From Asparagopsis taxiformis (lineage: Eukaryota; Rhodophyta; Florideophyceae; Bonnemaisoniales; Bonnemaisoniaceae): a DNA stretch of 49,599 nucleotides. Positions 1 through 10,264 of the stretch are shown in pieces. The position numbers were made by a program, and so were the translations under genes. Position 1 is the stretch's first letter. Each line of letters begins with the position of its first letter. Where the stretch lies: positions 1 to 49,599 of the forward strand of contig JALQPE010000257.1 of assembly GCA_030407315.1 (NCBI GenBank), given 5' to 3'. Under the pieces are notes generated by a model, which did not search any database, was not told the DNA's origin, and saw only the letters and a program-made list of their open reading frames with translations.

Positions 1-717
1 ATCCATATACTGCACAACACGATACTCGAATTTTTTGATAAAAAAGTGTACTGCATGTTTCTTTGGTGAGAGTGGTGTACTGTTCATCACATTTAACGAC
101 GAATGATTCGTTGGAGGACAGGAAACGTGTCAAGCCTCGGGACATCGCAGAAAAGAATCCCATATGAGGATTGTAAATTGTGTTGTTTTGAAGTTTTATC
201 GAGCTTGTTCTGCTCTGAGCTATTTTAAATTATAGATATCCGACTATAGGTGCATACGTTGTCCGTTGTAGTTAACCTGTAATCTTGAATCCATGGAAGC
301 GTGACACAAAGTCATGCAGCATACTGTACCCTCTGTCAATGATCACCTGTGGGTCTTACATCAGAAAGCAGAGCTCTTATTGTGTACCATATCTTCAGTG
401 GTGTCATCCAACGGTCATTTAACGTCCGTTGTTCCTGGTTTGTTGACTTACACCAAAAGAAATATCCTTCCAAACCGATCTGTTCTAATCGAAATAGTGG
501 CTTCTGTAGAAAGGCCTGTACCTTGAGGTACGTCTCCTCTGGAGCATCAGAAGCAGGTTGTATACGTGAATTGAAGACGAAATGGATTCTCATGGATCTG
601 AGCTTTCAGCTCAGAGGATTCTTCATACAGCACATCGGAAGAGTCGGAAAACTTGGTCCAATCACTCATCCTCTTCGGAACTATGTCCATCAGACTAGTC
701 AGGCAAAATCCCATTGA
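1..717. other. No gene recognised
   Basis: No supported coding region. Short overlapping open frames occur on both strands at 310-780 but share no recognisable motif and look like chance. The DUF7869-like pseudogene begins to be recognisable downstream of here. Confidence 0.5.
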
Positions 718-2950
718 ATGAACGACGCAACAGAGAAGAACGAAATACCATTGAATCAAAGCATTCTTGCGAGCACTCAACAAATTTCGGAGAGATTAAT
801 CTCAAACGTCGCCCGTTACCGTTCTTCGAATCGTCGTAAAGTTTCTACGCCACCACCGTCAACTCTGGGAAAAAGGCGAAAGGAAGCTGCCAATGAAATT
901 ACAAACACGGAATTCTCTTCTATCAAGTGCTGTAAGCGTAGGAGGTGCTTCAACGTAGCAGACAATTCCTTTCTCAAGCTGAAGATTGAAGATGCTTCTA
1001 CTATGTCAAACCGCGAGCGTTCGTATCTTCCTGGAGAACATGATTCGCTACCGACCCACGAAGAACGGACAAGACCTTTTTCTCTTCGACGGCAAGTCTG
1101 TCTGCGCAACATTCTGGATAAAGCGTTAGGTTTCTCGAGACCTGCAGAGTTCTGAAAATGCACACAGGTTTTCTTCTCAAGTGCAACAAGCGCCTGTCTT
1201 CCAGAAAACCATGACCGTCCGCTTGCTCGTGATTCTGTATATCTTTCCTAGAGAGGTTAGCAGAAAGGAACGGGGGAAGATGCCTGACAGAAGCGAAGAA
1301 CATTTACCATTTTAAAGAAGTCTGAGGTATATCGGCGGTTCAACAGGAGTACAATCTCTTACATTCGACGGAGCCACCCAGTTCTTCCTACTTCTTCAGA
1401 TTTGGAAGCGGTTTTGCCCAAGTATAAAGGTAGGAAAGTTTCGCGGTTTGCAAAATGCTACGTGTGCGAAGAGATTCGGGTTGCATTACTCCATGCATCA
1501 AAACCAGGATTCTCCACCGACTTTATTGTGCGCGCGTCGAAATGCTCATATAGAAATGGTGTCACGCGAGAGATTAGAGTATCAGAAGAAGGCTGAAAAG
1601 GCTATCTGAATCCCAGCAGTTCTGTTCAATCTGCGTAGACGGAGCCGACCAATCTGCGTTTGGTCTCCCTCACTTTGCGGTAAGTACGAAGACAATGAGA
1701 GGTCGAGCTCTAAGGGTGAAACTTATTGGAATACTGGAACACGCAACGCAAAAGAAACTACACCTGTTCACCATGACTGAGGAGTTCAAACAGGAGCCAA
1801 CCATATCGTCGAATCTGTCCATAGATTCCTAATGGAACGGAGTCAAAATGTCCCTTTACCTCCAGTACTATTTGTACAGCTCGACAATTGTTCGAGAGAA
1901 AACAAGAACCGATACTTTCTATCCTTCCTAGAGTCTCTTGTGGCGTGGAATGTTTTTGACGAAGTGCATGCTTCTTCCTGCTGTAGGGCATACCCACGCG
2001 GACATAGACCAAAGCTTTAGTTGCACTTCTCGGCGCCTGCGTTCTTGCGATGCAGTGACACTATCAGAACTGCACTACGAACTACGTCAGGCATACACCC
2101 CAGCACCTATCGTCAGTCACTTGAAACACGTAGCAAACTTCTCCGCTTTGTGTAAGCGAGGAAACAACCTCTCGAAGTCAAAAAGTTCAGCGATTATCAA
2201 TACTTCAAGTTCAATCGGAGGATGGCAAGAGAAGATGTTTCAAGTCCTGCTAGTAAGACTATATGCCATGTCAAGATACATGTGATGAAGAATGGAGCGT
2301 GCTATGTAGCGGAAAGAGTAAGATTGACTCATTCCTCAGATCTATACCTGATTTAAGGGATACTCCACCGACGTAATTTCCTGTCCAGACGGCGCAAATG
2401 AAGTGGAACTGAGATTCCGATCCGAAGAAGGGAGAATAAACTCTTCCGCAAAGATGGATTCGCTTCGAGATATGGCATCCTGTATCTTACTTCCAGAGAG
2501 GAGCCGTTTCATTGGGACCTATCGAGAAGCATTGAGATGAAAAGGTGGTTATCTCCCCTCACTGCGACTGCAGCTAGTGAAAATGCTCGTGATGAACACT
2601 ATAACGCAGAAGATGGAAGCTTCCTTGAGCCAGCCAACGAAAGTAGACATGGATACACGGCTAATTCCTTTGTTGCAGTTCGACCAGAGGATCCAACGGC
2701 GGCATGTCCGTTTTGGATTGGTAGAATATGTAGAATATTGCGCAACGGAGATGGAATCCCATCTAGTCTTGACGTTCATTGGTACGAGCAGTCTTCCAGC
2801 GGAGGTGTTTATAGATGCAAATACTCTCCTTCATATCTCAACTCACGAGATAGGAACTGCACGACCGGGAATCCGTGGAGGGATTTGATTTCGACCGAGT
2901 CTGTCTTAGTTGAGTTCCACAGCCTACGAAACGAGGTGAACTACGAATGA
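718..2950 (+). pseudogene. Decayed DUF7869-like transposon-associated gene
   Basis: Recognisable pieces lie in order on the plus strand in shifting frames. At 718-1155 there is a basic N-terminus with a CCKRRRCF cysteine cluster; after a frame change near 1020 a segment reads FLFDGKSVCATFWIKALGFS. At 1402-1596 there is FAKCYVCEEIRVALLHA. At 1832-1975 comes LFVQLDNCSRENKNRYFLSF, and after another frame change LPAVGHTHADIDQSFS, the hallmark block of DUF7869 proteins. At 2537-2950 a C-terminal segment has VRPEDPTAACPFWIGRICRI and VHWYEQ. At least three or four frame changes and several stops make it non-functional as read. From family knowledge these proteins are multi-copy and transposon-like in protists, algae and animals; biochemical function is unknown. 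The order and content of the blocks make the family call fairly safe; exact limits are not. Confidence 0.65.
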
Positions 2951-4800
2951 ACGTAGTCAAACTTCTGCGCACAGAATTCTCTCCTCTCGATACTCGATAA
3001 ATGAGAATGATAAGCTTGCTAGAATCATTTTCATCTAAACTCCAAGCCACAAACGCTGGAAATCAATAGAGTGAGTGCCGAAGCCCCAATAGAGAAGCTA
3101 ACTGTATTCAATCCAGTTGTATGATAGTACTCTAGAAAGCTTTCTTTTTGAGTATTCTTAAGTATACATGAGTGTAGGACATTCCGATAAATCAGCAGCA
3201 ACTGTATAGTTCATGTTACAAGTAGAATTTATCAGCTCCAAGCCATTACTTCGATCCAACAGCATGAGCTCCGATGAAACAAGCTGTAATCAAGTGAATG
3301 AGTATAAAATGCTTGCAGTTGTGGTACTCCCATTGAGGTACAGATATGAATGGCTAAACGTGCCTGCCAGGCTGGTTTCAGTGAAACCAGAATGATGTTG
3401 GAGGAAAGCTGCACTGGAATAGTTTACGGTACATGTGTCTTCGCTCGCGATTCAGCTCCGTTGGTCTGACGGCAGTAAATTGCAACAATTGAATCTCAAG
3501 TCTGCATTTCATTTATGATCAAAAGTGCAATGGTTGAGTTATGAAGCACATGAAGCTCTGTTGAGTTTGAGTACCCACCGCATTAATGCGGTGGGATCTG
3601 AATTCTGAATTCATTTCAGCGGCGCTTTAGATGGATTGGTATTGAATCCAAATGACCTCAGAAATCAGGTTTAGATCGCAGGATGGTTATAATGTGAACA
3701 GATTCCATGGCGATGTACATGATCTATGCGTCAATTGGCGCATATGTTGAAGTGTGTGGTCTGCACAGCCTCTACGCAAACTCTGGTACGTCGATGTAGA
3801 ATCCACAAATTATTCAAATACTGACAGAGGTTTGGAGCACAGGAGTAGAACTATTTCCGAACCGTTCACACAATGAACTACTCGCTGGAAAACCAGCCTT
3901 ATGCATGGGTATGTGCACAACAACGAATAAGTTGACAAAAAGCATGCACTAACCAACCAATTTCCAAGCAGTGAATAGCAAAATCAATATCTCGACAGTC
4001 AGGAATACAGAGCAATGCGCTCGCAACACTGTGGGTGCAGTATCAGCCAGTTATGCGAATTATACTGGCAGTATAGGCAGTGCCTCAATATTCTCGTGTC
4101 ATTCAATGCCCGCTGTGTTCATCAATGAAGCGTGCCAGAAATGTAGTGTGTAGTGTCGACTGCGCGAACAATATCGTGCATAACACCACCAAGCCTCCCG
4201 CGAAAATCTGATGATCGGGAACGCGCTTAGCACTACTAGCTGACGCAGTAGCTTTGAGGCGTGCACCTGACGTAGTGCTCCACTGATGTGTGTTTCATAT
4301 TATTATTACCTCGTGCGGATTGCATCACATGAGCCTGTCTGCAAAACTACCGGAAACTGAATCAGAGATCCAAAAAGTGGATCCAAAGAAGCATGCTTTC
4401 GCCGAATCAAAGCGCGTCCAGCACACCAATTCTTTCTTTTATTCCATTGAACAACTTTAAATTTGGCAGGACTGCAACCCCACCAATTCAATGGGATTGG
4501 TGGAAATTTAAATTTTGCAATTTATTACTTCTGAACTTCACCATCTCAACCGCTGCAGAAAAGAATGCAATGCTGGTCTGTTGATACGCGCATCATATCA
4601 TATAAATGGGACACGCTGTTACGAAATTTCTATTAGAATGTCAACTGCTCATTCAGGTATAGGTGATATCATTAAAAGAATTAGAATTAGCAGTGACACT
4701 GTCATTGACACTAAGCTGTATTATATTGTATACAATACTCGAGAAAGACCCGTTACTATAAAAGGTCCAGGGTGACACTGGGTGACAGTGCGTGACAATA
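2951..4800. other. Non-coding stretch, no gene recognised
   Basis: About 1.85 kb with no credible ORF on either strand. The visible structure is a perfect 22 bp palindrome at 3574-3595 and a short run of direct GGGTGACA-like repeats at 4768-4795, just downstream of a TATA-like CTATAAAAGG at 4757. Probably old intergenic or decayed transposon sequence. Confidence 0.5.
3574..3595. repeat. Perfect 22 bp palindrome
   Basis: Two 11-base arms with no spacer, core CCGCATTAATGCGG. It is not followed by a T-tract and lies in non-coding DNA. It could be a protein-binding dyad or chance. Confidence 0.6.
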
Positions 4801-4803
4801 ACC

Positions 4804-5338
4804 TCACAGTTCACATAAATTTATTTCGCTTCTCAAAAAAGTATGATTCTGTTTCACTCCAAATGAGAGTTCCGGATGTAGGGCCAGGGAAGTCAGCCGA
4901 TCGGATGCGGCGAGCAGGAAACTCCTGTTGTCCAAATGGACTGCCACTAAAGCCGTGAATCGAAGCTCCTCCAGACGAGTTTCCAAAAGGGACACGCGTT
5001 TAGCGAATTCGGCTTTGACCTGATTCCAGGTTTCGCTAGGAACTCGGCGTCCCGATCTGGGTGGCTTCTCGGCTGGCGGCCATCAGCTTGGCTCGACCAG
5101 TTCCATGACGGTTTCGACCGTAGCTCTACGATTTCCGCCCTGCGGTCTTGAACAGTTTCTCGACGACTGTGCTGAATTCAGCCTTGAACTCTTCCAACCG
5201 TTCGTTGAAGATTCGGTCGGCTCGGTCTTGCAGGGTGTTAATCACCACGCCTTCTTCGGCGATCAGATCCGAATCGGATAAGTCGCTGGCAGGCGCTATG
5301 TCCTCACTAGAGGGTCCCGCTGTAGGGTTACGAGGCAT
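4804..5338 (-). pseudogene. Gag-like N-terminal fragment
   Basis: The frame starts with MPRNPTAGPSS at 5338, about 75 bases downstream of the LTR in element orientation, and continues as an acidic then strongly helical, charged segment (NERLEEFKAEFSTVVEKLF). A stop at 5126 is followed, in another frame, by a second helical segment (KAEFAKRVSLLETRLEELRF) down to 4804. Position directly after an LTR and primer-binding-like site is the main reason to call it gag; no zinc knuckle or protease is visible. One frameshift and truncation make it defective. Confidence 0.5.
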
Positions 5339-5395
5339 CGTGAAGATGATTGTGAAGGAAGATTTCTCTCAAAGAGACTTACCCGAGGGTACAAG

Positions 5396-5414
5396 GTTCT
5401 AGGTCGAGAGACCA
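5396..5414 (-). other. Primer-binding-site-like sequence
   Basis: On the minus strand the base after the LTR end is T, then TGGTCTCTCGACC. A leading TGG, complementary to a tRNA 3' CCA, placed immediately after a 5' LTR is the expected arrangement for tRNA-primed reverse transcription. I could not assign the tRNA. Confidence 0.5.
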
Positions 5415-5415
5415 A

Positions 5416-6097
5416 TGTAGCAGGTAGAAAATCCGCTAGAGCGGCAAACCACCCGACAGGTGTCCCGAGCCTCGGTAGAGGAAGCGGTAGAGCAGATGAA
5501 CCTTATAGGTACCCGGCGGGTAGTCTCGTGTGAGAGAGAAGGGATCGCTACCCGGAGGGGGTTGTGCGATTATCGCGCCACGCGAGATGCGTATTAATAG
5601 AGCAAGATGACGTAATCCGTCGAGCTGTTGGCTAACCCTAAGGTTTTCCCGGAGAGGGGTTGAACAATAGGTATGCGAACACTGTTCTGTGGGTCGTAAT
5701 TCCACTTGAGTTTACGTTACTCTAGAAACTGTGCCTACTGGCTATTCCAGTGGCAGTTTTATACTAAGTCTACTGTAAGCTAGGGTTAGTGGTTAGGAAT
5801 AAATATCCAGTTAGTGACCAATCAGAACCCAATTACTGGCGCTCGCCTACCCGCGAGGTCATTGCCAATAGGCTTACATTGTAATGTATGGCTGATCAGC
5901 CTAAGTTAAAATTTGCCCCTTGTGGGGTCTTGGCCGGGGCCGATAGGCCCGGGTGGGTTATTTGTCAGCCTTAGCTGGTCCTAAGTATAGGAAACACGCC
6001 AGTTGGCTGGTGCCTTCTGATTGGCACATCCCGTAAGTGGGTACCCAATAGGGAAGCGACACGGCTCGATCAGCGAGGACCGCCAGGCGGTACGACA
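5416..6097 (-). repeat. LTR, copy 1 of a 0.68 kb LTR family
   Basis: 682 bp; in element orientation begins TGTCGTACCGCC and ends TTTTCTACCTGCTACA. It aligns along its whole length, by eye with few differences, to the reverse complement of 15874-16556, and less closely to 47805-48460. Terminal TG...CA and an adjacent primer-binding-like site identify it as an LTR rather than an arbitrary repeat. Confidence 0.8.
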
Positions 6098-8805
6098 GCT
6101 GCGAAAAAACATCGGATAGACGTGATCGATTTCGAATAGCACACGAGCCCGATGTTCTTCGGGAATATGCAGCCCCTCGAACACAGGGTCCATTGCCACT
6201 TTCTTCAAATATCTCACCTCTCTGCCCTCCTCATCGATTCCACACTCTCCAATAGCAACCTGAGCTCAATCCGGGGCAGACAGCCAACCCTCACCGATGC
6301 GATGACGTCCGCGGGACGCTGCGCCAGATGATGCCCTTTCGGCTCGGTCTTTGACTTCGAAATCGTCAGGAAGAGATGGCATACGGTCGTCGAACAGGAG
6401 GTCGTGTTCAGAAGGAGAGTCACGAACGATGTAACCGTCTTCATCGACTTCCACTCCTTCCGGAACAGTGAATGTAATTGTCACTTCGCGGACCCCCTTG
6501 CTTTCGACTTGGCCCTCGTCTGCACCGTTTTTTGTCTTCCTCGTCCGAAGCGGTATGGACAGATTCTTGGTGGAGGGAGTCGCACCAGCACGTTGGTTAT
6601 CTTGGGGACAATCTCAACGGCAGAATCGGGGGAACGGGCGGAGTCTTCGTCACCCTCATCACCGGAAGCAGTGGCTTGTTGTTGATCGGTGGGTTTATCA
6701 ACAACGGCCTGTTCTTCTTCCCGGCGGATTGTTGTACCGCAACCGGCTGTTCTTTCTCGAGGCGTGTGCTTCCTGTCTAGCGAAGTCGCTGTGAACGGCG
6801 GCGGATGCCATGCGAAGCAGGCTCATGTTCCACATTCGCTGCTTCTTGTGAGTGAGTCTCACATTGGCAGCAGAAGGGCGGCGTTTGCGTCGAGCCTTAG
6901 TCTTCTTCTTCAATGTCGGATTGAAAAACTCTTTCAAGTTCGTTTCCAAATCCTGTAAACGCGTGGTTCTCCGTCGCATTCGAACCTCACTGCTCCAGTC
7001 GTCCCCTCTATACATTGCAATGGCATTGGTGAGATGCCATTGCACACTCCTTCGGCTGCTTAACCGACCCAATTGCCATCTCTGTGCTCAGAAATGACTT
7101 GCGCATAATACTCTTTGGGCGCCCAAACGCAGCGTACAGAGAATTTGCTATTGCAGTCACGCGACGGACGTATGTATAGAAGTCGTTCACGTCAAAGCGT
7201 CCATCCGGACGTCCACCATGAGCAGGGTTCAAGTACTCCGAAAGACCACGCAAGACGAAGACAAAGTTTTCTTCCAGCAACTCGCGCACTATCTTGTGGT
7301 CCAGGTGCGTTATCCAATCTCGTTGCGGCGCTCAGAATTGTTCAGCTCACGCAACACTTCGTCGAGAGAACAGGATGCTTCAGCGTTGCTATAGCCAAAC
7401 GCGTCCACCGCCGGGCGTGTTCGTCGAATTCATCATCCCCATGAACTGCGCCTCGAACAATGTTCGGATGACATCAGACTCACGCAAGTCGCCAGCGTTT
7501 TCCACGTTATTTGCAACAGCAATCGTACGGATGAACTGCTGGATGGACGACAAGATTCGAACCAGGGAGCGCTCCGTCAGTTGCGTCCCAGTCGTATGGT
7601 TCGACTCTGCACTCTTGTGGATGATCTCATGAGGCTGAAGATCACTGTTGTCCTTGCGGCGAAGGTAGTACACATCCAGAGGCTGAGTAACCCAGCGCAA
7701 GCGGTTTGCGTCCTGTGGCAGCTTGGTTCTGTGCATACGGGTGAGGCGCGTGAAGTCATCCGCAATGCTATGCATAGCATTGAGACGATGCAGTCCGTCG
7801 ATCACGGTCACGTTCGCATTGGCATGGAATTTGCCATTCTGGAACAGACGCGTGTCGGCGGACAGATGCGTGTTCTGCGACCTCAGCACCGTCACAGTGA
7901 TACGCGAAGAGCTCACATACCCCACAGCCAACATATTGTTGCGCAGGTCCTCCACGTGGTCTTCTTTCACATCCCGAAGGGTCACGGCCGGTTCCACTAG
8001 CTGCCTCACCAACACAGTCGCTCCTTCTCCGACGTAATCCGACGTCACAAACTTGGGCACCGTAATTTGCGTCCCCTGCTGCTCACGAATGCTTTCCGCC
8101 ACCTCCGGTTCGTCGTCCACCTCGGTTACGTCATGCGTAGTAGCTTCGGTGACGTTGGAGCGAGCAGGGTGCTTCGTGCCTCCACTGGAGGCTCTGGCAG
8201 AGCGAGCAGGGTGCTTCGTGCCTCCACGGAGGGTCTTGCAGAGCGAGCAGGGCGCTTCGTGCCTCCCGAAACCGGAATGGAGCGTGCTGGATGCTTCGTA
8301 CCCCCCGAACCAGTGATTTCGCCTGCTGGACCGGTACTGGGCATCCGTCCCGAGCTGGCCTGGTTCGTCGCTGCGTTGAAGTTTGACGCTGCAGCAGGGG
8401 TACGAATGTCGCTAGGGCCATCCTCCGCAGCGGGGCGCATCATCCGAGTATCCAAGGGTAAAACGCAGCGGCGTATGCCCACCCATCGTCTCCGGCGGTC
8501 CCTCGGCGCCATCAAACATGTACGGGAACGGGAGGTCCTTGAACTTGTCCTTAGTCGCAATGTTGCGCACGACGATGTAGTCGGCCTCGTCGGTTTCGGC
8601 AGCTTGTGGTTGTGCAGCGTGCGCGGAAGGCCAACATCGCCACCAGCAGTGCTCACCGAAGCCGTCCCAATATGCACAGCCGCACCGTCCACGTCCGCAA
8701 ACAATTGACATCGACGCCGCCCTTGAGTCCGCGCGACTCCGCTGACGCGCTCTTGATCGCCGCGCAAACCGTTGAAAACAAACTGCTGAAATGCGTATCT
8801 GCCAT
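6098..8805 (-). pseudogene. Decayed ParB/sulfiredoxin-fold protein
   Basis: Minus-strand gene running from an ATG at 8805 (MADTHFSSLFSTVCAAIKSA) into the LTR at 6098. The clearest part is 8120-7389, open for 243 codons: helix-rich VTLRDVKEDHVEDLRNNM, then VTVIDGLHRLNAM (7803-7774), which matches the D-G-x-H-R-x-x-A motif of the ParB N-terminal/sulfiredoxin fold. Upstream lies a four-unit peptide repeat; downstream a helical region, a basic segment with a KKKTKARRKRR run (about 6890), an acidic tail (VEVDEDGYIV, 6450) and a last block reading HIPEEHRARVLFEIDHVYP (6160). The frame changes near 8700, 8222, 7385, 7310, 7060 and 6700, so it is not translatable as one protein. In bacteria and phages this fold often accompanies DNA methyltransferases, which fits its divergent neighbour. 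Fold assignment is likely; function is unknown. Confidence 0.6.
8155..8310 (-). repeat. Tandem coding repeat in the ParB-like gene
   Basis: Four units of about 36-45 bp encode GGTKHPARS or GGTKRPARS with short spacers. Units 1-2 and 3-4 are in different frames because one base is missing near 8222 (TCCGTGGA where the sister unit has TCCAGTGGA). This pins one of the disabling frameshifts to a single base. Confidence 0.7.
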
Positions 8806-9090
8806 GGTTGTTGAGTTGGAAAGGAAAGAGATGGTTGACGTTGACGTATTGGAGTGATGTGGGATGGTAGGTTTCACGTTGCGTTGAAGAATGGTCGTGA
8901 ACGCCAATCGCTGGAAATAATAACACAATACAACCGAAATTTTGTTAGGTACACACCTATCGTGACCACTGGAATGCAAGAGAGGCAATCGAGATGTGAG
9001 TGTCCGTTCGGAACGGGCCCGAGTCGGGCTCTCGAAACCTGACGAGGTGGCGTGAAGCAGGCAGTGTCCTTGATGTGTAATGTGTTAAAA

Positions 9091-9350
9091 ATTACAGCTG
9101 TCAAGCTAGGCGGCTTTTGGGGCGGCTGCGAGCACCCCTTTATCCGGGGGACACGCTGATTTGAGTTAAAATTTGGGCTATTCTCAAAAACATGCACATG
9201 TGAACATGTTTTTGAGATGGGGGTGTGCCGTACGGCACAATCGACCCGCCCAAATCGTTGATTTTGCAAGATTTTTGTGCCCGAAATTTTAGAATTTCTG
9301 GGCTGGCCAGCAGTGCAATCGAGCTGGACATCCACCGGACGTCCATTTCA
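9091..9350 (+). repeat. Dispersed ~260 bp repeat, copy A
   Basis: Begins ATTACAGCTGTCAAGCTAGG and contains the dyads GTGCCGTACGGCAC and ACATGTGAACATGT, ending GGACGTCCATTTCA. Copy C at 13598-13845 is its inverted counterpart, shared from the outermost ATTACAGCTGTC to the inner end. Copy B shares only the inner ~210 bp. Confidence 0.75.
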
Positions 9351-9647
9351 GGTGGTCGTGTGCTGCCTACATCCACGCATTGCAGCAACTAAGCAGGCGG
9401 GTTCACTACTAATACAAAGTGCACGGAATATGAGTAACGTGATGGGTGAGTAGTGTTTGTGTTGAGGGAGTAAGGCGGGACCATGATGAAACACGGAAGA
9501 AGATTTCTCCTAGCATAACTTAGGCTTGAAGCCTGGAATCGACCCATCTTTTGGCGCTATTTAGCCTTACAGTTAGTGTGCTTACAGAAGCCAGTGATGA
9601 CCCCGCGGGCGGCGCCTCCGGTGCCTGGGGCCGTTGTGGCCAAATTA

Positions 9648-9858
9648 GACACCCTGATTTGAATTAAAATTTGGGCTATTCTCAAAAACATGCAACATGT
9701 GAACATGTTTTGAGATGGGGGTGTGCCGTACGGCACAATCGACCGCCGAACCGAATCGATGTTTTTTGCAATATTTTTTCTGCCCGAAATTGGAGAATTT
9801 CTGGGCTGGCCAGCAATGCATCTGAGCTGGACATCCCCATCTCCATTGGCCGTCCGGA
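9648..9858 (+). repeat. Dispersed repeat, copy B
   Basis: Same orientation as copy A, 560 bp downstream. Shares the block from CTGATTTGAATTAAAATTTG through the GTGCCGTACGGCAC palindrome to the GGGCTGGCCAGCA region, but lacks the outer ATTACAGCTGTC edge seen in copies A and C. Confidence 0.75.
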
Positions 9859-10264
9859 TGTCGCTCACCTGGTAAGCGTGATGCACCTGTGACAACCTGT
9901 GACTAGCGGCCGTGCAGTACAACACTCAAAGGCAGGGAATCACAATCTTTTAAAATTTTTCTCTGCCACGTATCCGTCACAACTTATTACCTACACCGGT
10001 TACGGGTTTCAAGACCTTTCCAGTGCTGTGTACCCGTATACTCTGTTCCGTTCGATATCAACCAGTGTTCCTCACGAAAGAGTGCAAACGTCACGAGATA
10101 CGTCGTCAAATTTGACTGTCTCGCCGAGCGGTCGCCATCCTGTACCGAATTTCCACTCATTCCATTATGACGATAAGCGCAGGCGCAACAGCAATCCGAT
10201 CGTTGACGACGCAACCGTGCCAATTCTGCGCGAACCCGCTAGCCCTTGGGAGGATTCTAGTGAC

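Larger units (their letters stand above)
4804..6097 (-). mobile_element. 5' part of a gag-bearing LTR retroelement, truncated
   Basis: Read on the minus strand: an LTR (6097 down to 5416) with TGTCGTACC start and CTACA end, then a primer-binding-like TGGTCTCTCGACC one base after the LTR, then a gag-like reading frame from 5338. Sequence resembling the element stops near 4800, so the rest of the internal region and the 3' LTR are missing. Its upstream end abuts coding sequence of the ParB-like pseudogene at 6098, so the element interrupted that gene. No flanking target-site duplication can be tested because one end is lost. Confidence 0.7.

Noticed and set aside
7581..8708. Plus-strand open frames of 139 and 213 codons opposite the ParB-like gene
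   Set aside because: They run antisense to the ParB-motif frame and its peptide repeat, and show no domain; composition shadows.
8126..8926. A single 266-codon minus-strand gene
   Set aside because: Only its last third (GSGGTKHPARS) joins the ParB-like protein; the middle is out of frame with the coding-looking YIVVRNIATKDKFKDLPF segment near 8550.
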